Assembly: GCA_910586595.1 (NCBI GenBank)
Contig: CAJUJB010000006.1
Coordinates: forward strand, 25,843 to 89,842
Direction of reading: 5' to 3'
Length of the DNA stretch: 64,000 nt
Source of the DNA: an uncultured Muribaculaceae bacterium
GTDB lineage: Bacteria > Bacteroidota > Bacteroidia > Bacteroidales > Muribaculaceae
Both the position numbers and the translations under genes were made by a program. Under the pieces are notes generated by a model that had not been told where the DNA came from, made no database searches, and saw nothing but the letters and a program-made list of their open reading frames with translations. Below are positions 27,037-36,356 of the stretch, piece by piece; positions within the stretch are counted from its first letter, which is position 1; each line of letters opens with the position of its first letter.

Positions 27037-30000
27037 TCAGAAGTCTTCGAGCAGAGGGTCGTCATCGCCTTCCGAGCCGGGCGGCAACATCGGGGCCGGA
27101 GCCGGTTTCTGAGGTGCTGGCGCGGGTTGAGGAGCTGTCTGGGGTTTGGGTGCCGGTTGCTGAGGCGCGGGGGCCTGCGGCTGAGCTTGGGGCGCCGGTT
27201 GCTGCACGGGTACAGCGGGCGCGGGAGCCGGAACAGTATCGGGCAGAGAGGGCTGTGGTGTCACTGCCGGAGTTTCTGGCTCTGGCTCTGGCTCTTCCGT
27301 CGGTTGTGGAAGCTCTGGTTCGGATATAAGCGTGTCGGTAACTATGTCGGGCTGGGCATCAGGCGCAGTCTCTTCTTCACTTGGCATTTCGGCGCTGGTT
27401 TCGATAGCCTCCTCTGCCTCAGCTTGAATGGCGTCGGCGTCAGGCAGTTCTTCTATCTCTTCTGGCCCGAGTAGCCCTGCCTGAGCGTCGATATAGTTCT
27501 GTTCTTCCAGATACTCGAAGTATTCCTCAAATGATCGGCCTTCTTCAAGCAGCAACTTGAAGTTGGCTTCGCTGATGGCGATTGGCCTGACTCCGGGCAA
27601 GAGTTTGAAGTCTTCGGAAGACGCCATTACAGATCGGTAGTGGTCAAGCTCGGCCTGGTTGTCGAATCCGCTGACAATGACCATGCCGAGACGGCCGAAG
27701 TTCATCTGCTCAAGGTCGAAGTCCTTCACTACGAATGAGCGGAAGTTATGGCGGGCAATCTCATAGAGCAGGAGGTTGGTGGGCACCTGGTCGGTGGCGA
27801 AGGTGAATACGAGGAGCTGGCGGGTGTCGGGATTGAGCTCGAACTCCGCAGGGGCGTTATTCCCCTCCATGGCGGTTGAGTCGTTGGTCAATCTCATATC
27901 CCATATCATACCTCGCATGTTCGATACTCCGGCCTGGAGTTCGCGGCCTTGGGCCATACCCTTGAGCCATGCAGCGGCTACGGGTGTGATGTCGGTGTCG
28001 GGGTATCGTTCGAGCATGTCGCGTAGCACGGTGTTGAAGTTCTCGGCGTCGTGCTCTGTGACGTAAGCCAGCGCATGCAGGAACATGAATTTGGGCATGA
28101 TCTTGCTGAGCGGGTATTTCTCGCTCATAGTCTCGTAAGCGCGGTGTACGTCGGAGTTGCGGTTGTCGAGATATGCCTCGTAAGTCTGCTCGTAGAGGGT
28201 CTGCTGGCGCTCGTCCATGGTGCGCAGGTTCTCCAGATAATTCGGGTCGCGCATGGCTATGCCGTATTTCGACTCTGGGAAATCGTCGATGATCATACGG
28301 CGGTATGCCTCGGCCTCGGCAGTCTTGCCCTGGCGCATATACATAAGGTAGAGATTATAGTAAGTATCCAGACGGTATATGTTGTCGGGGTAGTCGGTCA
28401 GAAGTCGGTCAAATTCCTTTTTGGAAGCTCCGAAGTCTTCGAGCTTGTCTTTCAGAATGACGCCCATGTTGTAGAGTCCTTCCTGGATTACTTCGTGAGC
28501 GGTTGCCTTTTCCTGGTCGGTAGAGGGAATCTGTGCAAGATAATATTCGGGGTTATGAGGATCGTCGGCAAGGGCTGCCTCTTGTTCTTTCTCGAGTTCT
28601 TCGGCAGTCTTCTCTTCCTGACCTTCGGCATTTTCTTCCTGATCTTCATCGTCTTTTTCGGCGGTGTCGAAATCGTCGGTATTGAACGAGGCCTTGTTGC
28701 GGCGACGCCAGTCATCTTCAAGCTTGCGTGAACCCCAGCGTTTCTGGAAGTCGGTCTTGCCCGCGTTTTTGGTTGCGGTATTGTAGAAATACCAGGAGTT
28801 GTCGGAGTTTATGTTGAATGATTGGGTGCTGTTGTCCTGAAGCTGGTTCCCCATGGCAGCCTGATTGGCGAGATATTCTTCGCGGGCCGCCTCCTCGGCT
28901 TCTTTCTTTTCCTTCTCTTTAAGTTCTTTGATGATTTTCTCAATCACAGCCATACGTTCCTCGGGGCTCATGGCTGCCAGGCGCAGCAAAGAGTCCTGAA
29001 GATTGACGTTCTGTGAGTAGATGGCAAGTTCGTCGAGCACATCTGAGCGACGCTTGATGCCGTCGTATCCCGGATGGGTGGCCGGGAGCTGAGGCACAGC
29101 CTCGGAGTAGGATGGCTGCGCCTTCTCATAGTTGCCCTGAAGGAAATACAGCTCGCCGAGACGCAGCTGGTTCATGGCCTTTTCTATGCCGTTTCGGGTG
29201 GATTTTTCGTTGGCCGTCTCGTAGTTCTCGATGGCGCGCAGAGTATCGCCGCGCGAGAGGTAGAGGTTGCCGATGGCGTAGTATACTTGGTCGAGATAAT
29301 CTTTGTTGCGGTCGTAGCGGGTCATACGTCGCAGAGCCTTTACTTCCGGCTCTATATCCGCGCCGGTGAATACTTCCGACTGCTTGATGCGGGCGTTGAA
29401 CTTGGTGCGGTAGCTGGTGGATGATGAGCTGCCGGCAGCAGCGAAAGCTTTATAGGCTTTCTGGCTGTCGCCCAGACGTTGATAGACCTGGCCCAGAAGG
29501 AAGTTGAGACGGGTCTTCTGTGCGCCGGATGCGCCTTTCACAGCTTCCAGCAGGAAGGGCAGGGCATCGCTATAGTTCTCTGTGTGAATATAGTAGTCGG
29601 CGTATGCGAAGTTGTAGAGCCGGCGGAGTCGGTTGGTGGGCAGATCGTCGAGCTTTATGCGGGTGAGTATCATCTCGGCCTCGAAGTTCCATCCGAGCGA
29701 GATATACGACAAGGCTTGCATCAGCTTGGCCTCTGTGACGGTGTTGGGAAGCCATGAGAAGTGGCGGCTGATATAGAAAAATGTGGAGGCAGCCCCGAGA
29801 AAATCACCGTTGTAGTACTGCCCGCGCCCCATCATCAGCCATGCGTTATGCAGGAATGGGTTATATTCCTCCCGTTTCATCCACTCCTTGTACTTGGGGT
29901 CGCGGCTCTTGCCGGCTTTCTTGGCCGGTTTTTTCTTGATTGAGCGGAGCTGGATAGCCTTCTGGGCCTTCTCTATCGAGCGGTTGAAGTCGCCGGTCGG

Positions 30001-30279
30001 CTGAGGCGCGCTGGGGTCTGCCTTGGCCTCGACCGGATGCATGAATACCATGCGGGAGTAATCGTCTTCGTATTTACTCTCCATGTCGGCGAGGGTCTCG
30101 CGGTAGTGGGTGTCGCCGTTATAGTAGATGTTATATCGGGTGATGAACTCCTGATACTTGCGGTTGCCGGCGGTATTTTTGCTCGCTGAGCAGGCACTGA
30201 AAATCAGGGCCACCGCTAAAGCGGCAGCCATAAGAATCACGCCTGCGGTAGGGCGCCGGTATACAAGCCTTTTGTGCAT
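27037..30279 (-). CDS. porW: PorW/SprE-like TPR lipoprotein of the type IX secretion/gliding machinery
   Basis: 1080 aa from ATG 30279. The lipoprotein signal ends in LIFSACS. The early KYQEFITRYNIYYNGD and HNAWLMMGRGQYYNGDF match SprE/PorW, an outer-membrane-associated lipoprotein needed for T9SS. TPR helices run from about 130 to 800, interrupted by an acidic, charged linker near 470-580. The last ~130 residues are Glu- then Pro/Ala/Gln-rich low complexity. It follows the 7TM-HD gene by 27 bases in a rel-HD-porW unit. Other T9SS genes are outside the window. Confidence 0.83.
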   Translation of the reverse strand: MHKRLVYRRPTAGVILMAAALAVALIFSACSASKNTAGNRKYQEFITRYNIYYNGDTHYRETLADMESKYEDDYSRMVFMHPVEAKADPSAPQPTGDFNRSIEKAQKAIQLRSIKKKPAKKAGKSRDPKYKEWMKREEYNPFLHNAWLMMGRGQYYNGDFLGAASTFFYISRHFSWLPNTVTEAKLMQALSYISLGWNFEAEMILTRIKLDDLPTNRLRRLYNFAYADYYIHTENYSDALPFLLEAVKGASGAQKTRLNFLLGQVYQRLGDSQKAYKAFAAAGSSSSTSYRTKFNARIKQSEVFTGADIEPEVKALRRMTRYDRNKDYLDQVYYAIGNLYLSRGDTLRAIENYETANEKSTRNGIEKAMNQLRLGELYFLQGNYEKAQPSYSEAVPQLPATHPGYDGIKRRSDVLDELAIYSQNVNLQDSLLRLAAMSPEERMAVIEKIIKELKEKEKKEAEEAAREEYLANQAAMGNQLQDNSTQSFNINSDNSWYFYNTATKNAGKTDFQKRWGSRKLEDDWRRRNKASFNTDDFDTAEKDDEDQEENAEGQEEKTAEELEKEQEAALADDPHNPEYYLAQIPSTDQEKATAHEVIQEGLYNMGVILKDKLEDFGASKKEFDRLLTDYPDNIYRLDTYYNLYLMYMRQGKTAEAEAYRRMIIDDFPESKYGIAMRDPNYLENLRTMDERQQTLYEQTYEAYLDNRNSDVHRAYETMSEKYPLSKIMPKFMFLHALAYVTEHDAENFNTVLRDMLERYPDTDITPVAAAWLKGMAQGRELQAGVSNMRGMIWDMRLTNDSTAMEGNNAPAEFELNPDTRQLLVFTFATDQVPTNLLLYEIARHNFRSFVVKDFDLEQMNFGRLGMVIVSGFDNQAELDHYRSVMASSEDFKLLPGVRPIAISEANFKLLLEEGRSFEEYFEYLEEQNYIDAQAGLLGPEEIEELPDADAIQAEAEEAIETSAEMPSEEETAPDAQPDIVTDTLISEPELPQPTEEPEPEPETPAVTPQPSLPDTVPAPAPAVPVQQPAPQAQPQAPAPQQPAPKPQTAPQPAPAPQKPAPAPMLPPGSEGDDDPLLEDF

Positions 30280-30306
30280 CAAATATATAACGCCGTCCGT
30301 GGCCGC

Positions 30307-32340
30307 TTATTGTGCCGCGGGAGGTGTCTGGGCCGGTGCAGAGCTTGTTTTCGGAGCCGTGGGGTAGGCAATGCGGGAGTGGTAGATGGTCATCAGTCGC
30401 TTGATGAAGGCCTCCTTGATGGTCTCCACGTCGCGGAATGCCAGAGTCGACTCATTGTGGAGTCCGTCGGCTATCTGACCGTCGATGATGCGGTTGACCA
30501 GATTGGCTATGGCCTCGCGGGTGTGCTCTTTGAGCGAGCGTGAGGCGGCTTCAACTGCATCGGCCATCATCAGCACGGATGTCTCGCGGCTGCGTGGGTT
30601 AGGCCCGGGGTAGGTGAAGGGTGTCTTGTCGACCTCTTCGTCGGGATGTGCCTTGCAGTAGGTGATGTAGAAATACTTGGCCATGCCTGCGCCGTGATGT
30701 TCGCGTATGAATTTTTTGATAGGCTCAGGCAGCCCTGCGCGTTCTGCCAGCTGCAGACCGTCGGTGACGTGATTGATGACAATGGCTGCGCTGCGCTCGG
30801 GTGGCAGGGCATCGTGCGGGTTTACTCCATGCTGGTTCTCGGTGAAGAAGGCTGGGTTGGAGAGTTTGCCGATGTCGTGGTAAAGGGCTCCGGCACGGAT
30901 GAGCTGCACATTGGCTCCGATGCGCTGTGCGGCATCGCTGGCCAGATTGCTCACGGCTATTGAATGCTGGAAGGTGCCGGGGCACTCGTTGGAGAGGCGC
31001 ATAAGCAGCGGGGCGTTGATGTCGGCAAGTTCGACAAGCGTCACCACTGAGAGGAAGCCGAATATACGCTCGACGGCGAACATAAGTATGTAGGCCATCG
31101 ATGTGAGGGCGGCGTTAACGATCAGGAAGGCTGTCATACGCCAGGTGAAACCTTCGAGTGAGCCGTTCATGAGAAGCTCCAGAGCAACGTACGAGGCGAT
31201 GTAGGCCACGGCAACCACACCGGAGGTTCGCAGCAGCTGTGAGCGGCGCGAGAGCTCGCGCAGCGAGAATACGGCCGCGGTGGCGGCGCAGAACTGCAGG
31301 AAGAGATACTCGAGGGCGAAGGCGGTGACTCCCGCGCATATCAGCGACAATACACCGGTGACAAATAGGGCCGTACGGCTGTCGAAGAAGACCAGCACGA
31401 GAATCGGAACTATCATCATAGGCGCTATGTAGATGCCTTGCGCCACAAAGTAGTTGAGGCCTACGCCTATGAGGAAGAAGAGGGTGATTATGCTGTAGAT
31501 GAAGGTGTAGGCACGGATGTTGGTGTAAATGGCCGGACAGAAGTTGTAGATATAGAATACGAGGGCCGTAAGCAGCAGTGCCACGTAGATAAACTGCCCT
31601 AACAGCATCAGCCATTTGCTCTGGTTCTGCTTGGTGTTGAGCTGGGTGAGCATGTTCTCATAGGTCTGCAGGTTGGTGAAGTCCTGCGACGTGATGATTG
31701 CCCCCTTGTCGATGATGGTCTGACCTTGAAGAATGATGCCTCGGTCGGCGGTAATGGTCAGATAATCATATTCATAGTGGCGTCGGCATTCCTCTTCATT
31801 GCGTGTGTAGTTAGGCAACAGCAGATTCTGGAGGTTGCTGCGGAGGAAGTACTGGTGCAGATCTGGATCGGTTATTACCGAATCGAGGTATACATAGGCA
31901 TCGCGTGGCGAGGTGAAGCCTGAGGTCGACATCTCGCTGAGCACATTCTTGTCGAGTATGCGAACCTTAGGCAACTTGCCGGATGAGATATCCTCTTTGG
32001 TGCGCATGTCGACCACGCCCGATGCATATATTGAGCGTAATTCCGAGGCAAGCCGTTGCGGCAGACGTGTGCCGGGAGCTTCGGGCAGACGGCGGACGAT
32101 GGTGTCGATTATGAGCTGGTTGAGCTCGTAGATAGGCACGAATCTGGCATCCAGTGAGTCGCGGGCCGCCAGCAGGGTGGCGGAGTCGGGATGGACGGGG
32201 ATGTCGAAGGGCGCGATTAGTTTGGAGTAATTCCATGGTCGTCCTTCCTCGTAGTTATAGCGGTTGGCTTCGGGGTGAGGATAGAAGTAGACTATCACAA
32301 TTGTTGCGGCCAGCGCTATGAGTATCTTCTTCAGAAGCAT
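30307..32340 (-). CDS. 7TM-HD (PgpH/YqfF-like) HDIG phosphodiesterase
   Basis: 677 aa from ATG 32340; an upstream TTG overlapping the rel stop would add 8 residues. The order is an N-terminal helix, an extracytoplasmic 7TMR-HDED domain (about 35-265), a block of about seven helices (270-455), and a cytoplasmic HD domain. The HD domain has FQHSIAVSNLASDAAQ, LYHDIGKL, VINHVTDG and IREHHG. PgpH-type members hydrolyse cyclic-di-AMP; that substrate is likely but not proven here. It lies 20 bases after rel and is cotranscribed with it and with porW. Confidence 0.88.
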   Translation of the reverse strand: MLLKKILIALAATIVIVYFYPHPEANRYNYEEGRPWNYSKLIAPFDIPVHPDSATLLAARDSLDARFVPIYELNQLIIDTIVRRLPEAPGTRLPQRLASELRSIYASGVVDMRTKEDISSGKLPKVRILDKNVLSEMSTSGFTSPRDAYVYLDSVITDPDLHQYFLRSNLQNLLLPNYTRNEEECRRHYEYDYLTITADRGIILQGQTIIDKGAIITSQDFTNLQTYENMLTQLNTKQNQSKWLMLLGQFIYVALLLTALVFYIYNFCPAIYTNIRAYTFIYSIITLFFLIGVGLNYFVAQGIYIAPMMIVPILVLVFFDSRTALFVTGVLSLICAGVTAFALEYLFLQFCAATAAVFSLRELSRRSQLLRTSGVVAVAYIASYVALELLMNGSLEGFTWRMTAFLIVNAALTSMAYILMFAVERIFGFLSVVTLVELADINAPLLMRLSNECPGTFQHSIAVSNLASDAAQRIGANVQLIRAGALYHDIGKLSNPAFFTENQHGVNPHDALPPERSAAIVINHVTDGLQLAERAGLPEPIKKFIREHHGAGMAKYFYITYCKAHPDEEVDKTPFTYPGPNPRSRETSVLMMADAVEAASRSLKEHTREAIANLVNRIIDGQIADGLHNESTLAFRDVETIKEAFIKRLMTIYHSRIAYPTAPKTSSAPAQTPPAAQ

Positions 32341-32360
32341 GGGTGATCCTGATTTATGAT

Positions 32361-34616
32361 TCAATGTATGCGTGTCGCGCGCGTCACACCGTTGATGGTC
32401 TTGGTGCGTGCGCAGAGGTCGTTGACAACGTCGGCATCACATACTCGTACCCAGAGGTCGGCCGAGAAAACTTCGGCGCTGGCCTCTATGTTGAGTTTTC
32501 GCATGTCGATGCCGAGATGGCTTGAAATTAGTTGTGTCAGTTCCTGGAGTATGCCGTGGCGGTCTATGCCCTCTATGCGGATATGGGCCGTGAACAGCTC
32601 GCTTGTGGCGTCGGCCCACTCTGTGGCTACGATACGGGAGCCGAATCCGGCTTTGAGCACCTGTGCGCGAGGGCAGTCGAGAGAATGTATCTCTACGCGG
32701 CCGTCGTCGTTGATGAAGCCCATGACGTCATCGCCCGGAATAGGGTTGCAGCAGGGCGAGAGGGTGTAGTTGGGGCCGTGGTCGGTGGTGCACAGACGGT
32801 ATATCTGCTTGGTGTTGACGGGCTCTGCCTCCGGCTTTGGTTCTTCGGGCGCCGGGGTTGAGCTAACCATTTTTCCGATCAGAGGAATCTTGGCCAGGAG
32901 TCCTTTGCCTTGCTTGGGTGTCTGCTCGGCCTTGCGCAGGGGCTTGATGAGGAAGTCGCCGAGCACAATTTCTTCGGCGCCGAGCTGGTAACAGAGGTCA
33001 TCGCGGTTGCCCACGTGGAAAATACCTTGTATCTTGGTGATCACGTGGTTGCTGTCTTCTATATTATTCTCCTGTAGCCAGCGCGACAGCATCTCGTTGC
33101 CTTTTACAATCATGGGCTGGCGCAGTGCGCGCAGACCTTTGCGGAGGCGTGTGCGGCCTTTGGCGGTGACCATGAAGTTGCTCCACTCCGGCAGAGGAAC
33201 CTGAGTCTTCGATGTAAGCACCTCTACCTGGTCGCCGCTCTTAAGCTCGGTCTGAAGAGGCATGAGCTTATGGTTTACCTTACCTGCGATACAATGCAGC
33301 CCTATCTCTGAGTGCAGATGGAAGGCGAGGTCGAGCACCGTCGCTCCGGCAGGGAGGGTGACGAGCTCACCACCGGGTGTGAATACCACTATTTCTGATG
33401 CGAAGAGGTTTAGCTTCAGTGTGTTGAGGAAGTCGATGGCGCTTGGCTCCGGATTGTCGAGGATGTCTTTGATGGTCTTTAGCCAGGCATTCAGTTCCGA
33501 TTCCTCATCGCCTTCGCCGATCTTGTACTTCCAGTGGGCGGCGAAGCCTTTCTCCGCAATTTCGTCCATTCGGCGGCTGCGGATCTGTACTTCTATCCAG
33601 TTGCCGTCGGGGCCCATCACTGTAAGGTGGAGTGCCTGGTAGCCATTGGCTTTAGGTGTCACGATCCAGTCGCGTGTGCGGGTCGGATGAAGCTGATAGA
33701 GGTCGGTGATCGCCGAATATATGCTCCAGCATATGGCTTTTTCCTTGCTCTGGTCGTCGCAGTCGAAAACTATACGCATGGCGTAGAGATCGTACACCTC
33801 CTCGAAGGGCAGATGCTTGGTCTCCATCTTATTATATATCGAGTAGATTGACTTCAGGCGCGCCTTGGCCTCATATTTTATGCCGAGGCTGTCGAGTTTC
33901 TCTTTGATGGGAGTTGAAAAGTCGCCGTATACTTCCGAGCGGCGGGCCTCACTCTCCTTGATCTTGGCGTCAATCTCGCGGTATATATCGGGGTGTTCGT
34001 GCTTGAAACTCAGGTCTTCGAGTTCGGTCTTTATGGCGAAGAGGCCCAGACGGTGCGCCAGAGGGGCGTAGATATAGAGCGTCTCGCCGGCTATTTTATA
34101 ACGCTTGTTGGGGGCCATGGAGCCGAGGGTGCGCATGTTGTGCAGGCGGTCGGCCATCTTGATCAGCACTACCCGTATGTCCTCACTCATGGTCAGGAGC
34201 AGCTTGCGGAAGTTCTCGGCCTGCACCGAAGCCTTGTCGCCGAAGATACCTCCGGAGATTTTAGTAAGCCCCTCGACGAGCTGGGCGATCTTGGCCCCGA
34301 AATGCTGCTCGATGTCTTCTACGGTGTAGTCGGTGTCTTCCACCACATCGTGGAGCAGAGCCGCGCAGATTGAGGTCGAACCAAGGCCGATTTCCTGCGA
34401 CGCAATTTTGGCCACGGCGATGGGGTGCATGATGTATGGCTCACCCGAGCGGCGCCGAACACCCTTGTGGGCCTCCTTGGCAAACTGGAATGCACGCTCG
34501 ATAATCTCCACCTTCTTGCGGTGGTTACTGCGCAGGTATCCGTTCAGCAGATCCTGATAGGCCTCCTGAATCATTATTTCGTCGCGGTCGGCTGCTTTTT
34601 TACCTTCGGGTTCCAT
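32361..34616 (-). CDS. rel: Bifunctional (p)ppGpp synthase/hydrolase
   Basis: 751 aa. The hydrolase domain has HDVVEDTD near residue 90. The synthetase domain is at about 235-345 (SIYNKMETKHLPFEEVYDLY). A TGS domain starts near 410 (VVFTPGGELVTLPAGATV), followed by helical/zinc-finger segments and a C-terminal ACT domain (IEGIDRHGILQELTQL). Both catalytic halves look intact, so it should make and degrade the stringent-response alarmone. It is the first gene of a unit with the 7TM-HD phosphodiesterase and porW. Confidence 0.95.
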   Translation of the reverse strand: MEPEGKKAADRDEIMIQEAYQDLLNGYLRSNHRKKVEIIERAFQFAKEAHKGVRRRSGEPYIMHPIAVAKIASQEIGLGSTSICAALLHDVVEDTDYTVEDIEQHFGAKIAQLVEGLTKISGGIFGDKASVQAENFRKLLLTMSEDIRVVLIKMADRLHNMRTLGSMAPNKRYKIAGETLYIYAPLAHRLGLFAIKTELEDLSFKHEHPDIYREIDAKIKESEARRSEVYGDFSTPIKEKLDSLGIKYEAKARLKSIYSIYNKMETKHLPFEEVYDLYAMRIVFDCDDQSKEKAICWSIYSAITDLYQLHPTRTRDWIVTPKANGYQALHLTVMGPDGNWIEVQIRSRRMDEIAEKGFAAHWKYKIGEGDEESELNAWLKTIKDILDNPEPSAIDFLNTLKLNLFASEIVVFTPGGELVTLPAGATVLDLAFHLHSEIGLHCIAGKVNHKLMPLQTELKSGDQVEVLTSKTQVPLPEWSNFMVTAKGRTRLRKGLRALRQPMIVKGNEMLSRWLQENNIEDSNHVITKIQGIFHVGNRDDLCYQLGAEEIVLGDFLIKPLRKAEQTPKQGKGLLAKIPLIGKMVSSTPAPEEPKPEAEPVNTKQIYRLCTTDHGPNYTLSPCCNPIPGDDVMGFINDDGRVEIHSLDCPRAQVLKAGFGSRIVATEWADATSELFTAHIRIEGIDRHGILQELTQLISSHLGIDMRKLNIEASAEVFSADLWVRVCDADVVNDLCARTKTINGVTRATRIH

Positions 34617-34648
34617 AGTACTAAACTTTATAATTCGCCAATAAGCTA

Positions 34649-34656
34649 CAAATTTA
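34649..34656 (-). promoter_or_regulatory. Predicted -7 box for rel
   Basis: The minus strand reads TAAATTTG. It is 32 bases before the rel ATG. Confidence 0.5.
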
Positions 34657-34747
34657 GCACATTACACCGAAAATGCCAAAAAAAATTGAAAATCCGCTAT
34701 ATAATGCCGCCCTCCATCGACATTACCGTAGATAAACAATTATTCGT

Positions 34748-34802
34748 GCGCTTTCCCGCTTTCCGCGTTTTCCATCCCCACACGCGGAAAGCAGGAAAGC
34801 GC
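34748..34802. repeat. Palindromic repeat, family 2, copy 1
   Basis: 20-base arms (34748-34767 and 34783-34802) pair with one C/A mismatch around a 15-base loop. The core CTTTCCGCGTTTTCCATCC recurs with one change at 63619-63637, inside another perfect hairpin. It is the main content of the 306-bp gap between rel and the tandem unknown genes. The remainder of that gap holds the rel promoter and nothing else I recognise. No T run follows the stem on either strand, so a terminator is unlikely. Confidence 0.75.
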
Positions 34803-34922
34803 GGAAAACACCCCGGGGCTCGTCGGTCAGGATGGGCTGACATTCCAAATCGTCTATAAGACGCTTATTAGGCGGAAAATGCCATTGCCGAGATATGTTA
34901 TTTTGGCCAGTGTTAATGGGCC

Positions 34923-35597
34923 TCAGTCTGTCTTCTGCACCGGCATATCGTCAAGATACTTTATTAAGCGGTCGAAGGCAATTTTATTTTTCATCCATGG
35001 TGATGGTTGGATAATTGCTGAATATACCTTTTTAAGGTGGTCATATTCAGGATTATTGACTAACTTAGCGGCAATCAATCCGATAAAGCAACGATGTGTC
35101 AATGAACTGCAATTTGGGTTATACTCATCAAAGGGTGGTTGGTTGTAGAGCTTATCAACGGCTTCTATAGTTGAGTAGCGCTTGATATATTCCAATGCTA
35201 ATGGGCATAGTCGGTTCATAGTTTCCCGAAATTTGTCAATCCCCTCCTCCCCATCGATAAGGGTGATATGTGAATCGAATAGTTTGTATGTCATATTTCT
35301 GTTCCACCCGTGTTTATGTATTTCTTCCAGTACTAAGAGATTGATGTAAGCCGCGTAATTTAGATTGAATCCACATGCTTCGCAGATTTCGCTTATCTCT
35401 TTAAAGTTAATATCCACCCAAGGAAAAAGCTTAACTTCAAATCCACACGTATTATAAGTGAAGGATAAGTCAACACTTGGATTCTGACCTTTTTTAGAAA
35501 ATAGCCCAAAATCATCTTTCTTGACCTCGAGGCCATGTTGCTCAGCGAAAGGCGTCAATTCAGTAAGGACAATTTGTTTTACGTCTGAAAGTTTCAT
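34923..35597 (-). CDS. Unknown protein, downstream copy of a tandem pair
   Basis: 224 aa, soluble, with no signal peptide, membrane helix or domain that I recognise. It opens MKLSDVKQIVLTELTPFAEQHG and ends DMPVQKTD, like its neighbour. The middle (residues 123-159) is identical in both copies, while flanking regions differ. The pair is visibly more AT-rich than the surrounding genes, suggesting accessory DNA. The N-terminal plan (Glu-x-His-Gly then basic beta strands and FGL..KKGQNP) is loosely like small immunity-type proteins, but this is a guess. Confidence 0.7.
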   Translation of the reverse strand: MKLSDVKQIVLTELTPFAEQHGLEVKKDDFGLFSKKGQNPSVDLSFTYNTCGFEVKLFPWVDINFKEISEICEACGFNLNYAAYINLLVLEEIHKHGWNRNMTYKLFDSHITLIDGEEGIDKFRETMNRLCPLALEYIKRYSTIEAVDKLYNQPPFDEYNPNCSSLTHRCFIGLIAAKLVNNPEYDHLKKVYSAIIQPSPWMKNKIAFDRLIKYLDDMPVQKTD

Positions 35598-35620
35598 GAT
35601 GGTAGAGTTTACATTTAGCC

Positions 35621-36295
35621 TCAGTCTGTCTTCTGCACCGGCATATTGTCGAGATACTTTACTACACGGAAGAAGGCGATTCGGTCTTCCATATATGTTC
35701 CAGATCTCATAATTGATGAATACACCATTTTAATGTGTTTATATTCAGGATTGTTGGCTAACTTCGCCGCAATCAATCCGATAAAACATCGATCCAGAAC
35801 GCAACCGCAATTCGGGTCATACTCATCAAAGGGTGGTTGATTATAGAGCTTATCAACCGCTTCTATGGTTGAGTAGCGCTTGATATATTCCAATGCTAAT
35901 GGGCATAGTCTGTTCATGGTCTCCCGGAAATTATCAATCCACTCCTCCCAATCGCGAAGGGGGATATGTGCCTCGAACAGTTTGTATGTCATATTTCTGT
36001 TCCAGCCTTGCTTATGTATTTCTTCCAGCAGCAAGAGATTTATTCCGACGGTATAATTGAGATCGAATCCACAAGCCTCACAGATATTGTGTATATCTTT
36101 AAAATATATATTCACCCAAGGCAAAAGCTCTACCTCAACCACCCAAGTATTGTGAAGGAAGAATATGTCAAATTTTGGATTCTGACCTCTTTTTGAGCCT
36201 ACGCCAAATTTACTTTTTTTGATTTTAAGCCCGTGCTCCTCAGCGAAAGGAGTCAATTCAGTAAGGACTATTTGTTTTACGTCTGCGATTTTCAT
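35621..36295 (-). CDS. Unknown protein, upstream copy of a tandem pair
   Basis: 224 aa, the same length as the next gene and starting 698 bases away from its start. Residues 123-159 are identical between the two, whereas residues 25-75 and 160-210 differ at many positions. This patchwork suggests duplication followed by local gene conversion or selection. Trp and Cys are relatively frequent (ICEACGF, HKQGWNRN). No recognised domain. I see no clear promoter box upstream; tcdA ends 61 bases upstream on the same strand. Confidence 0.7.
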   Translation of the reverse strand: MKIADVKQIVLTELTPFAEEHGLKIKKSKFGVGSKRGQNPKFDIFFLHNTWVVEVELLPWVNIYFKDIHNICEACGFDLNYTVGINLLLLEEIHKQGWNRNMTYKLFEAHIPLRDWEEWIDNFRETMNRLCPLALEYIKRYSTIEAVDKLYNQPPFDEYDPNCGCVLDRCFIGLIAAKLANNPEYKHIKMVYSSIMRSGTYMEDRIAFFRVVKYLDNMPVQKTD

Positions 36296-36356
36296 GGTAT
36301 ATCGTTGGGATTTAAGGAAATTCTATCTCGTTTGGTTTCCAAAGGAAGAAGTATTT

